64,000 nt of DNA from Cliona cf. orientalis (Eukaryota; Porifera; Demospongiae; Clionaida; Clionaidae). Position 1 is the first letter of the stretch. Each line of letters begins with the position of its first letter. The notes under the pieces were generated by a model, which worked only from the letters and a program-made list of their open reading frames with translations, was not told the origin of the DNA and ran no database searches. The DNA is taken from assembly GCA_963930775.1 (NCBI GenBank), contig OZ005700.1:9000609-9064608 (forward strand), given 5' to 3'. This document shows, piece by piece, positions 33,901 to 44,600 of the stretch. The translations under genes and the position numbers were made by a program.

Positions 33901-36460
33901 CTCTCTGCTGTCTGCAACGTGTATCTCAGTCACCACCTGCTTCCATACACTGCACACTACTTGTGATAATTATGTGCTGCATGTGATAATAATATTATAA
34001 GCATATTTTCTGATAGTTCTGGTGGGAATGAACTCCACAGCTGGGTGTTGCTGACTCTGAGAACATGGTTGTGATTGAAATATTTCTTCACTTTGATTGG
34101 TGTTTCGCCGGGGATTATTTCGGGATGCAGACTGAGCAGCTCAAGCTCCCAGACTTGATGCATAACATTATGAATAGTCCCAGCCATAATATTAATTACT
34201 TATACATCAAGTTTTTCGGTGGAAATATCTTTCTAGTGGTTTTATCGGCTCATCAGAAAAAATGACCTCATACTAGGGGCTGCTTTGCTATGAGATTGTT
34301 TGCATATTCCAATCGATGCTAATTAATTATTCCCTCCAATTAGCTGCATGATTGATTTCCTGGTATATCCTGTTGTTGATGACTGACTCAGTTGTCTGAT
34401 ATTAATATTTTACCAGTAATGATATTATCATTCTTGGTAGCACATTAATTGGACTTTCAATAGCAATTCAAATTCAATATCTTTACCCAGTATGTGGGGG
34501 GGGGGGGGGGGGGGGGGGGAGGGGGGGGGGGAGGGGGGGGGATCACTTGTGGTTTTTCAATTTGCCTAGAGATGTGGTATGCACATTATCACTGGTTAAA
34601 AATGCTTTTTTTGTATTATTAGTGTATTAATGGCACCTCTGTGTATCCCTCCACCTGGTATTTCAACCACCTAGTTATGATATCACCTCATTAACTGTCT
34701 GTATGTGGACTATTCTATTATCTATTGGTGTCTGGGCGTTCAAATCTCTGGACAGAGCAGCAGGGCTGGACTACCTGCTTACTGCCTCTCCAGGAATGAC
34801 ACTAGATTGCGCTAGTGTTAGGCCACAGTGGGTAGTAATAGCAAGGTGCCTGGACAGCTGTATGGATCAAGTCCCATAACTCAATTAACACCTTTTTAGA
34901 AAGTATGTGTAATGTCATTGAAATCGGGACTTCCCATTGGAGGGGATTACGTAAGTTGCCTCCCTCTCTCTTCACCTGGCCTGGGCACTACTGCTGTAGA
35001 ATTTTCACCTTGGCCTCAGTGAACACACCAGTGACCATAATCATATCTACCATTTCTATAATGAGCTATGTTCAGATGTATGCAGGCTGTGCGCATCTTG
35101 AATGACTTTTTGTGCGCTTTTCTGTCAAGATATAAATTTATACAGAAAAAAAAAAATTTTTCCATGCTATATAGTGCTATGCTACGTACATGTATGTATG
35201 TGTCATCGTGTGTACTTTTCTTTAATGATATTTATACCAGTATACCATTATTTGTAGAGTCTTCGTTCAGCCATGAACACTGCCACCAGCCTCATAGTAG
35301 TGGGCGGAGGCGATGATTTGGTGAGCTTCTATTGTAACATTATTTAATGACACTGCGTAGCTCTACAGTGCATACTCTGCAATGCGAGCAGTATGCAAAC
35401 ATAATACAAAACTATGTTAATGTAATGTTTATGTGTTGACTTCCTGTTAAGTGGTTTATAAATGTATCAGTGTTGAAACACTGTTCCCATGCAGCAGTTG
35501 CCTCACAGTGTGGCGTCTAGCTCCCATCTGTTTGCTCGATGTAGAGTTTCTGTAGCTTCAACTGGCAGCATTAAATAGTTTAGGCGAGACCGGTGTCAGC
35601 TGGGCCAAGATGTGGTGTCTGGATCATTTTGTTTGTGTAATTTTTTCTCTTTGTAGCTTAGACTATCAGCTGAAGACAAGAGCTCCGAAGTTGTGTGTCA
35701 GAGTATCGTCGATCGATGTATCTTGGACAAATGCTATGAATTTCTGGTACACAATCTACCTTGTAGCTACCCTGACGAGCACAGCAGGCACAGCTCGAGA
35801 AAGAGAAAAATCTCAAACACGGAAGATATTGGTAGCACCTTTCTAACGCCAGCCGTCACACAGAGTTCATCCATCCCCCTTCACCACTCCTCATCCGATG
35901 ACCAAAGCAGTGAAGGAAGAAATTACAATTTCAACAACTCTAATCCACTCTGGAAGACTTTCCTGAGTATGAAACAGCAGCATGGAGTGTCGGGATCGAG
36001 GTCTGGTACCCCGTCCCCCATTGCCTTGCTGGAGAGGAAGCTGGCTCAGGAAGGAGTGCTACCGGCTGTGAAGAAGACGCTACTCAGTGCAATGGCGGAG
36101 ACCGGCAGTGGATCCCTGCCAAAAGTCGGGCGGCCAAGGTCAAAGTCCGCCGTGGACAAGCCAAAGAAGAGAGTTGGTCGCTTGCGATCGAAGAGTTCTG
36201 ACCAACCGAATAAGACGCAGGCTAATTCTGGTGGAATACCCATCTCTATCGCTTTAAATAGTAACTCTAATAATAGTAACAATAACAGTAATAGCGGTGG
36301 AGTGGAGACCTCCCCTCCCGGACTGTTCACCATACCTCAAGCACACTTTAGACCCCTCCCCATAACACCTCCGAGAAATCCCTTCGAGGATCAGGCAACT
36401 AATGAGAGATTAGACCCCAAAACTCTCCGACATCTTCAAAGGCGATTCTCGCAACTTTAG
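22715..36460 (+). CDS. KANSL3: KAT8 regulatory NSL complex subunit 3 homolog
   Basis: Eleven exons: 22715-22965, 23034-23109, 23200-23379, 23499-23582, 23651-23875, 24695-24910, 25371-25442, 26769-26843, 32290-32379, 35258-35320, 35657-36460; 711 residues. Recognisable KANSL3 blocks: EHSYSRLAPF near the N-terminus, KLTQWVHETLLQVL, LLLKRPWNPAVGMHS, RRWRMWQSQL, the alpha/beta-hydrolase strand-elbow IVLIGFSLAGRIAAK, PTIFVIGSEGQ, SLIVVGGGDD, then VCQSIVDRCI. Catalytic-like Ser360 lies in GFSLAG, but the catalytic-His position reads GGDD, so it is probably non-enzymatic. The tail is Ser-rich with basic AT-hook-like GRPRSKS and GRLRSKS. KANSL3 is a scaffold of the nuclear NSL/MOF histone H4 acetyltransferase complex. 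One intron (26844-32289) is 5.4 kb, unusually long here. Confidence 0.93.
23385..23443. repeat. (GA)n followed by G-run in KANSL3 intron
   Basis: GA-rich tract directly after the exon 3 donor, followed by a run of about 16 G. A longer (GA)n of about 45 bp sits at 24913-24957, directly after the exon 6 donor. Confidence 0.9.
24088..24640. mobile_element. hAT-like fold-back MITE with perfect 8-bp target duplication
   Basis: A 553-bp element whose two halves are near-perfect inverted repeats (arms about 240-270 bp) around a short centre near 24340-24365. The ends read TAGCCTCGTCCCCAGG on the left and its complement on the right. The 8 bp AACTACCT occurs immediately before (24080-24087) and after (24641-24648), the target-site length of hAT and P elements. 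There is no transposase frame. It lies in the intron between KANSL3 exons 5 and 6, so the pre-mRNA would carry a very long hairpin. Confidence 0.85.
26844..32289. other. Long KANSL3 intron 8
   Basis: 5.4 kb with no exon I can support. It holds a GA/G-rich patch (27717-27768), the degenerate tandem repeat at 28671-29300, many short T- and CT-rich tracts and a pyrimidine stretch before the acceptor at 32289. By length it is the most likely place for regulatory elements of KANSL3. Confidence 0.6.
28671..29300. repeat. Degenerate tandem repeat, about five units of 110-150 bp, in KANSL3 long intron
   Basis: CTCCATCTGCTA-type motifs recur at about 28800, 28910, 29058 and 29189, with a weaker first copy near 28673. 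Each is followed at similar distance by a GAATAGCTAA- or GAGAAAGCACC-like segment, then a segment like ACTACCGTCACTAAGCTATT, and in two units by TTGACGTAAA. Homology between units is partial, so this is an old array. No coding potential. Confidence 0.65.
32790..33115. repeat. Two diverged tandem units each ending in a G-run
   Basis: Two segments of about 160 bp (ending near 32934 and near 33109) share GGCTAAGGAAA/GGTTAAGGAAA, then TTGGTAACTTGT/TTTGTAACTTGT, then CTTCACAGAG/CCTCACAGTG, and each ends in a run of about 18-20 G. A further G-run is at about 32548-32561 and the longest, about 45 bp with isolated A, at 34496-34541. G-quadruplex formation is likely. Confidence 0.7.
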
Positions 36461-36871
36461 CAATTATTGTTATTGATAGCAATGATCTTGGAAATTTGTT
36501 TTCATTAAACTTGATCTTTACAAAAATATATATAATGTAATATATTTCAGTGATAATGCAAATTGAGAGCAGAGTATTATAGATTGGAAAAGCCACCATG
36601 ATAATTATACATAATGCTAAAAGTGATTTGATGAAATGTGATGCTGGATAATACTGTCAGTTAAATTTTGTGTAGATAGTAATAATTTTTCTGTCTAGAG
36701 CCGATTAAAGGGAGTATCTCCATTTCTTTGTACATGTATTGTCCCAATTGACTAGTAGTGCCCCTATTGTTCATTAGGATAATAAACAATGGGAGAAATC
36801 TCTGCAATTGAAGAAATCAAAGACCAATAGTAAATTAATGAGGTACTTCAGAATTAATTAAATTTTGCAGC
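36461..36871. other. Intergenic region between KANSL3 and the Kazal/Tg1 gene
   Basis: About 410 bp, AT-rich, between two convergent stops. It holds an AATAAA-like signal (AATAAACAATG at about 36780) and no other recognisable feature. Confidence 0.5.
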
Positions 36872-38449
36872 TTACGTTCTCTGTTCACAGAAGCGTTGTC
36901 TTGGACCCCTGAGGTGCCCCCTGATAGTGGAACACCAGCACTCCCCACTGACTAGGTTACACTGAATTGGTTTATAGTTGCCGTTGCAGTCGCAGCTTGG
37001 GATCCATCCGTAGGCTATGCCCGCTGGACTGTTCATGATGGCCCTCCTATCATCGATGCATGGTCCAGTTGGAGGGGGAGGTGGGGTGGTGGTAGTTGGC
37101 GGGCCTGCAGGTGTGGGGAATTAGTCATTGTTATAAATAATGGCATTGTGTCTAAGTATAGATATTTGTTATTAATAATAGATATTTGTCATGACATTGT
37201 GTCGTGTGTTTAGCAGCTTACATTCTCCTGGTTGCATGATATCGAGGTTGCTTTTGTGAAGGCAAGCTTCCAGCTTCACGTGGCACCTGCTCGGGTACTC
37301 TTTGTAATCAGTTCCACACATTGTCTTCAATTTGGCATTGGTACAGTTCCTTCGCTTATAGCACTGCAGAAAAGAGAAGACAAGATTGGTTGAATGCGGT
37401 GTGAATGTATCTCTCTCCCTCTTTGAAGTTTCTCTCTCTTTCTTCCTCTCCTAAAGTTAAATGATTTAGCTATAACTCACATTTTCTACGTGCTTGCTGT
37501 CAAAATTGCTCAAGTCAACTTCTACAGTAACTTCTTCATCGTGTATTTCCACTTGATCGTCCTCTTTCTCGTTTTGGTTTTGATCATCTGACAATCCTAT
37601 CATTGGAGCTGGACCGGTAGTGGGTGGGCTATCAGGACTGATGCACTCTATGACTTCTTCACAAGAACTTTCATCATCATCAGTAACAATAATTAGCCTG
37701 TATAAGTATTAATGTATGTTAACGATAAAGGGAATATTTGAAATTCAATGTGTCAAATGTATTGCTTGTGCATATTGTAGCATGCACAGTGGCCATTGAA
37801 ATTAAAAAAAAGGTACCTGAAACAAATATCTCCAACATATGAAGCAGGAGCATTCCAACCGTATGTTCTGGGGAGGTCAGTGACACTTGGTTCGCATGGT
37901 AAGAAGACTATTTTCTGCAATAATTAAGATGAAAAAGTTAATATCATTCAAGGTATTAAAAAAAGAATCTATTTCCCTTCTTCTTACATTGTTAGCGCAG
38001 AGCTCTGCTTCAGATGACTGTCGAGGTTCATTAAAAGTGCCGGCAGGTTCCAGTGAGCTATTACTGTAACTTTCAAGTTTGTAATACTTGACTCCAGGAG
38101 ATTGAAGAGAAGGACATGATACAGCCATTTTCACTTGCACTGCAGGTTTTCAGGAAATAGTTAATGATATTAATTGCATGCATCCATATAGGAGCGCATG
38201 CATACACCCATATTTACAGACTACACACAGCTATATAATTTGTAGTCATTCAAGCTTACCAGAGAGTTGCATCTTCCCGTTTTCCGTGGTGGAGTATTGT
38301 TGGCTGGAAAGCTGTAGCTCGTACGATTCTGAGCTATTTGTCAGGTCAGGAGCAGTGCAGAGGTCCATATTGCAGCGTTGTGAGCCAGCAACGAGTAGTA
38401 TTCTCCATGCAAGGATGAAAAAGGAGATGATATTTCTTCGGTTTTCCAT
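36872..38449 (-). CDS. Secreted Kazal plus thyroglobulin type-1 domain protein (gene A)
   Basis: Six exons reading leftwards: 38260-38449, 37988-38139, 37817-37914, 37481-37697, 37222-37363, 36872-37104; 343 residues. It starts with a signal peptide (ISFFILAWRILLVAG). A novel Cys-poor N-terminal region is shared with gene B (VSCPSL, LPRTYGWNAP, GDICFR). An acidic stretch follows (DQNQNEKEDDQVEIHDEE). Exon 5 encodes one Kazal domain with all six cysteines (MCGTDYKEYPSRC, PGEC). After a Pro/Thr linker, exon 6 encodes a thyroglobulin type-1 domain (GNYKPIQC, CWCS). Kazal and Tg1 domains act in protease inhibition or growth-factor/matrix binding; testicans and SMOCs combine them with EF-hands, which are absent here. 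Confidence 0.85.
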
Positions 38450-39010
38450 TTTTGCCGCGGAACGAGTAATTTGTTCAAAAACAGCAGCTGATCGTGAATC
38501 TGAGGCTGGAAATTTTTTTCAGGTATCTCAGTAACGTCTAGATCGCCTCATTTTATATTGCTCGTATACCCACCTACGAAAACATTTGTGGTTAAGGCCA
38601 GCAAAAACACATGCAGTATCATTTACAGATTGTTGCACTGGTGCCACATGCGCACACCAGGCCCGACCTCCTCCATATCCATGGATCCAGCACGCTCACC
38701 ACTCCCACGTCCCCCGATCATGCGCAAATTTTAAATACGCGCGCGCGGGTAATAGACAGCGCATGCGTAGGAATAAACGTGGCTCAGCCAACTTTTTGTT
38801 TATTTATAGCGAGTCCTAGCTACGCATGTAAACATGAATTGATAAACTGAGTTAACACGCTAATTACTGTTTGCATACAGATGTGTAATTTTATTAGTCA
38901 GTTCATGACTGAGATTGGTCAGCTTGCACCAGTACAATCTAAATCTCTGTGTGTATGTGTGGGAAAAAAAAGAAAAATCATGAGCACCAATGATTACTAA
39001 TCAATAAATC
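38450..39010. promoter_or_regulatory. Upstream region of gene A, with NRF1-like site
   Basis: 560 bp between the start of gene A and the 3' end of gene B. AGCGCATGCGT at 38758-38768, next to an alternating CG tract (38737-38748), differs by one base from the NRF1-like 11-mer found in two other promoters of the window. Remaining sequence is without recognised features. Confidence 0.45.
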
Positions 39011-41418
39011 TTACAGTTGTTGTGGATCAGTACAGCTGAGCACTGTTCGTGTGTTGCTGATCATGGACCCAGCTCTCGATGAGCACCAGCACTCCAGTTG
39101 ACCTCCCTTCATCCAGCACTGAACTGGTTCATAGTAACCTTGGCAGTCACAGTGTGGAATCCACGCATAGTTGAAATCGAGAAAGAACTGTCGTTCACTG
39201 TCACATGTTGGTGATACCATCACTGATGTCGTTTGAGAATCTGTACTTTCCTTATTCTTGCCTCCGTCTAGTTCTTGAGTGTCTGTCAGAGTTGGGTGCT
39301 CTGATTCAGGGTGAGTGGAATCGTATTCATCGTACTCGTGGTAATCATAACTTCCAGAGCCTGATTCTGAATGACTGTCTTCAATCTCTTGCCCGGAGGA
39401 GTCTGGCTCGGTTGCCTGAATGCACACCATTTTTTCTTCACAGCTGCTATCATTAGCGTCTTCCTGCTGCACAGTTAACCTGCAAGTGTGTACATCATCA
39501 ACTTTAGCCTCATATCCAATGTTTCAAAATATTGAAATCATGGGAAGGTCCATATAGGCCTAGCTAGGCTAGCTTAGCATATGCATGAAAGTTCTTAGCT
39601 TAACAAGGATGGGCACACACACACTCTCATCACCCCATCTACATCCTAAAGCTAGCTGGAAGAGAAAAAATCCGGGCAGCCACCGGGAATCGAACCCAGG
39701 GCCACTGGCTTGAGCCACCAGCGCTCTACCACTGAGCTACGACCACCCTTAGGCACCCGAACTCCCCCCTTCCAGCTTTAAAGGCGAAAGTCAACCCTAT
39801 ACCCAAACTACGTTCACGGAGTCTGCCGGGATAATTAAATCACCAAAGCACAGAGCCCCAACAATAGTAATTACATGAAAGTTCTTAGCTTAACAAGGAT
39901 GGGCACACACACACTCTCATCACCCCATCTACATCCTAAAGCTAGCTGGAAGAGAAAAAATCCGGGCAGCCACCGGGAATCGAACCCAGGGCCACTGGCT
40001 TGAGCCACCAGCGCTCTACCACTGAGCTACGACCACCCTTAGGCACCCGAACTCCCCCCTTCCAGCTTTAAAGGCGAAAGTCAACCCTATACCCAAACTA
40101 CGTTTGATATTGTATGGCTATGATTAGGGCACATGACTGGGGCAGAAAGCAATTATGCAGCCATACTCATAGCGAACATTTAAGGTGCTGTAAACAAACA
40201 ATGCATGGCCAGGACGTCCTGGAAGGTCATAATAGGTCATATGTCTGATCTGATATATACCTGAAGCATATCTCACCAGCCGGTGTACTTGGAGCAATCC
40301 AGCGATAGCTGCGGGGCAAATCAAATGACTGGGGTTGACAGGCTGTAAACACCACTCTCTGGAATGTATGAAGTCAGGGAAGGGGAAAAAAAAAAATCAT
40401 TTTTAAGGTAAAATGGTTGGGGTGTTGCATGTCTTGTATATAATATGACATTGTAGTTCTAATTGACAGGGAATAACAGTAACTGTTCCCATGGTCAAGC
40501 CCTGCCAATTATCTTGGCTCCAACTTTGAAAACATTACAAGAGAGGTGAATTTTTGTTGTTATTTTCTGTGGTTTCTCCTTTTGCTAGTAATTTGAACTT
40601 GCAAGGTTTCCAGCTCAGCTTGTACACACCCATCCTTTTCCAAATCCCACAACTTAAATGGGAAACCACTCAGTCTACATCCTGCATGCTTCTACTGAGA
40701 AGGGTAAAAAAATATATTTTTATCCCACTTACTGATCTATGATTGCAGACATGTACATGACTTCTCTGGACCTTGAATTCCCCCACAGGATTGCTGGTTG
40801 GAGGTTCGTCTGAGCTGCTGGCCACAGTCTCCAACTGGTACCAGCTAGGTCCAGGGAGCTCCATAGAGGGACAGTGTGTCATAAACACTTTCACTATGGT
40901 ATAGTGGATAAAACCTCAATATTGGTGTAAATAAAAGGATTTTTAACACTATGAATGTCCCCCATTCCATGCATGTTGAAGGGGTCAGGATCATTGGGCA
41001 GAGGAATGCTAGGAGTCTTTGGATCATTGCACAAAGACTATGTATCAAAGTCTGAGAACATTACTAATGTACTAGACTATGAATTATTCTGTAAAAGCTG
41101 TATTGGTATAGTTATAGTACAAGCTATTAAATCTATAATATTATCAAGTTATAGATGGCATCATTGTAAGTTTTGTACACCTATTATTTTCTGTCTTGGG
41201 CTGTATACAGGACTAGACAACGTCAGGGAGTAATTCTGAGCTGGGCTGAAGGATGAACACTTTTCTTCCCTCATCTTGGTTGCACAGTTCACTGTCTTCA
41301 TGTTATTATCACTGATAGAGGTGTCTCTCTTCTCCACTGCCCTGCCTTGCAGCAGTTCAAAGCCTGATAGTGAGGCAAGTACAACTAAAAGTATATTGTA
41401 ACCGTGAAAATGCTTCAT
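39011..41418 (-). CDS. Secreted thyroglobulin type-1 protein with Ser-Gly and acidic-tyrosine segment (gene B, testican-like)
   Basis: Four exons reading leftwards: 41181-41418, 40733-40893, 40261-40358, 39011-39479; 321 residues. It is a tandem paralog of gene A: signal peptide (YNILLVVLASLSGF), then the shared region (THCPSMELPG; LPRSYRWIAP; GEICFR) with identical intron phases. The last exon joins the acidic region directly to the Tg1 domain (GYYEPVQC, CWCS); the Kazal exon is missing. The acidic region contains SESGSGSYDYHEYDEYDS: Ser-Gly dipeptides flanked by acids, a typical glycosaminoglycan attachment context, plus acidic tyrosines suited to sulfation. The exon 1 donor (41180) was chosen by analogy with gene A and is weak. 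A GTAAGA just at the stop could extend the protein by another exon. Confidence 0.8.
39675..39746 (-). tRNA. tRNA-like gene (copy 1), possible tRNA-derived SINE head, anticodon position CTC
   Basis: A 72-nt cloverleaf on the minus strand: acceptor stem with several G-U pairs, extendable by two G-C pairs; D arm GCTC/GAGC with A-box TAGCTCAGTGG; anticodon stem CTGGT/GCCAG; T arm with B-box GGTTCGATTCC. An oligo-T terminator (TTTTTT) follows (39665-39670). The anticodon loop GGCTCAA would place CTC (Glu) as anticodon, but position 33 is G instead of the universal U. A tRNA-derived repeat or tRNA pseudogene is therefore more likely than a working tRNA. Confidence 0.6.
39965..40036 (-). tRNA. tRNA-like gene (copy 2), identical to copy 1
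   Basis: Base-identical to 39675-39746, with the same A-box, B-box, G33 anomaly and downstream T-run (39955-39960). Confidence 0.6.
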
Positions 41419-41646
41419 TTTTCGAGTCCACAAACTTCTCTTCTGCTCTGCTACAGATCGGCGGATTGCTTTTATGCGCATGCGTATTAGTAACCGACAC
41501 GACGCAGCGCTAGCGGCGCTGCGCAAGGGAGTGGCACTTCAACCGGAAGTACCTTATTGGCCCGCCTATTTGTGATTAGCTCGCCGGAGCTGGTTAATTG
41601 GTTGCACGGGCTGAGGAGCAGCGCTAGGCAGACGAAGTGCAGAAGG
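41419..41646. promoter_or_regulatory. Shared divergent promoter, gene B / ferlin, with NRF1-like palindrome
   Basis: 228 bp separate the start codons of gene B (41418, -) and the ferlin (41647, +). TGCGCATGCGT at 41475-41485 is an NRF1-type palindrome and the same 11-mer, in opposite orientation, as at 7482-7492. Bidirectional use is inferred. Confidence 0.6.
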
Positions 41647-44600
41647 ATGTTGTTTAGCGTGTTAGTGAAGAGCGCCAGCAACCTTCCAAATGTGGAACGC
41701 TTCTCTAAGAGCGACCCCTTCACAGTCATCACATTACAGGGTGAGTAGGAACAAAAAAATTAATGCCACGAGCGCAGACTGTTTGCCCCTGGGAGTCTGG
41801 GAAAATGGTGCTCTTGTGTACACCATATGTTCCTATAATTTAAAGCATATCAGCTGAGACTACGTGTGTCCAGCAACACGTATTCCACCAAAGATATATA
41901 CAGTCCCTTGGTAGTTTTGTCATGGGTGGGTGGTTTATCATACCAATAATTGTTTTATCTCCTCTTCAAATACTCTTTAGGTCAGAAGAAGAAGACCAAG
42001 GTTATCGACAACAACCTTGACCCAGTTTGGAATGAGGTACAGTGCTCCCAGAATAATATGAAGAGAGTTACACAAATTAATAGGAGGTTCTAGTTGCTTA
42101 GCAGTCGATTGAATTAGCAATGGCTACTAGCCAAGCTACCTGAGGCTTGTGAAGAGGTCTGTTGAGAGGTGAAGAGCCATATTTGGCGATTTGGTGTTCG
42201 CCACAGACACACTAGCTCTTGTAATAATAGATGGATGGTAGTTAGGGGATGAATACTGAAACACATTTCCCAAAAATTAATAACAACATGCTGAGGGCTG
42301 CTCTGAAATTAATGGTGCGTCTCTATTAGATCAGGACACACCACCTGTGGTCCAGCTAAATAGGGAAGTGCCCCTGAAATACGTGCACTTGTAGCACAAT
42401 AATTATTTTTATAGCCACTATTGTGTAGTAATAGTCGGCTTCCATTAGCTATGTACACTGCACATTATCCAAGGGTGGGTCGGGTCACTGGTGTCCATTG
42501 TTGGGAGGTGCTGCACATAGCCAGCTAAAATGTAGCACTTTTATGTCCTTCCACGGTGTGCTAGTCAAATCAAGTTCCTACTCTTGTTGGTAATAGCAAA
42601 TAGCAGAGCACCGTGTCTTCCACCCCGCATGTGTAGGCACCAAATGGCTGCCATTCACCTGCATCCTTTATGTCATTGACAGTTGCATGCACGTATACAT
42701 GTATGTACTGTATGTTCGGTGCAATAATATTATGGTGGTTGTCATTCCTGTAGACACTGACTTGGGAGGTGCCTGGAGGGCTCAATGCCTCAGAGTCAAT
42801 CCAGGTCGAGGTCTACGATCATGAAACAGTTGGAAAAAACAGGTGAGCAAGTGTGTATGTGCGTGTGTGGGAATTTTGAGCTGTGTATTTACAAGGAAAG
42901 CTACATGTAGGTACTAGGTGTGGGAGGGCCCGTTTCCTCCCTTCCCTGAACTTTGCTCACTGTAGCATTCTCTACACAGCTTCTCTGGCTTTTATATCAC
43001 TTCATGCATTGAAGCCTGCACGTACTTGTGTAGTGTGCATGTACGGCTAACAAAAATACATATACATGTCACTACATAGCTAATTCACAGTGTGAATACT
43101 GAGTTGCAAAATTACGCTGTTTGAAGCCATTTTGAGCCTACATGTAGCTGTGCGAGTAACCTTGTTACAACCATCCTCTCATATACACAATAATACAGTG
43201 GATACTGAGGTGTGTATACCGGTACATGGAATACATGAACCGAAAGCAACACGTACATTGTGTGTAGTGATAGACAATGAGTTCATTACACTAATTAGAA
43301 TCAGCTTCTTTCATCCCCAGACCCTCTCTCCCAGAAATTGAAAGGCTGGGAGTGGGCCTGGGGACCAGCCTGAATTGATTACTTTTTTTTATAAAAGAAT
43401 ACCAAGGTGCTTACTGAAATAGTTTCATTGATGAGATGCATAAACCTAGGAAATTGGCTTTGTCTGTTTTTCGCTGGCTGTCGTAGCTGGCGTGCCTTCT
43501 AAAGCTTCTTAGCTTGTTTGTTGGCTCTTATAGGTCTTGTACCTCGGGGATAGTTGCTCATTTGAAGACCCACTGCGGTTCTTATACCAAATATAGCCAT
43601 GCTCATAGAAAATTTGTACGTACACGTACCACATCTAGCTATTTGTGTGTTTGTTCTTGGCTGCTGCAGGATTCTTGGTTCAACAAACGTGCCTCTTAGA
43701 GATGCCATATCTAGTGGCAAGAAGAACGTCACACAAACCCTCACTGGAAAGAAGGGAGATCAGCTAACTGTGAGTGCTCTGTGTGAGTGTGTGTGTATGT
43801 GTATGTATGCGAGTAGATGGTACCTTCTAATTTTGAATAGTAAAAACAATGGTTGCTGTCGGTATTGTTCGAGGGTCTGGTGACAATTAACTTGTATAGT
43901 GAGTACAAACTGTCACTATCAGGCATTGAGTGAGTGAATAGCCTCCTCGAGTTACCCCTGTCCTGTGTGGTAAACTACCTCTCTCTTGCCATGCATTCAG
44001 GGCTGTGTGCATGCTCGTACCCTCTGCTATGCTACTGTGGAGTATTCTGAGGATTAGAAGTGAGAAAGCTCTAAGTTGATTAAGGCAGCCAGCCGTGTGT
44101 GGCTTCTGGTAACACTATCTCCCTCACAAAAGCATTAGCTGTGTTATGCTATACAGTACACAACACCTATAAGTGAGTGGTCCTGGTAATTTGGCAACCA
44201 GGGGTACCCATCAGCATGCTAGGACTGCTCTACAACTGCTGCCTAGCAACCACCATAGCTTGCGCAGCTCTGCCAAGAATAAGCTTTTACACACAGTGCA
44301 CATGATATGTGGAGTACTTATAGTTGCAAATTACAGTTATATCTGTAGTACTAGTAATTTTATTTATTGGCCCTTGTTAACTGAGGCATGCAGTATAGAT
44401 ATACAGCTACATGTATTAGTGTGAGGGAGTGGTTGGTGTGTAAACCGCCCATACTATTACAACAATGACAAGCTATATAAATTTATTATGAATTTCTCAT
44501 AAGCGTCAAACTCTCACACTCACAATGCAGGCAAAGATAGTTCTTGAGCTGACGTACCAGGGTCCCGCTGGGTCCGGGGGGAAGGGAGGAGGAGGGGGAG

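Larger units (their letters stand above)
39584..40104. repeat. Duplicated 231-bp tRNA-containing repeat
   Basis: 39584-39814 and 39874-40104 are identical over 231 bp, offset by 290 bp and separated by 59 bp of unrelated sequence. Each contains a tRNA-like gene on the minus strand plus about 70 bp upstream and 90 bp downstream. Both lie in the third intron of gene B. The perfect identity implies a recent duplication or SINE-like insertion. Confidence 0.93.

Noticed and set aside
33957..34187. Minus-strand frame with a faint resemblance to the C-terminal end of non-LTR retrotransposon reverse transcriptases (SNTQLWSSFPPEL)
   Set aside because: Too short and too weak without a search; no other element parts nearby.
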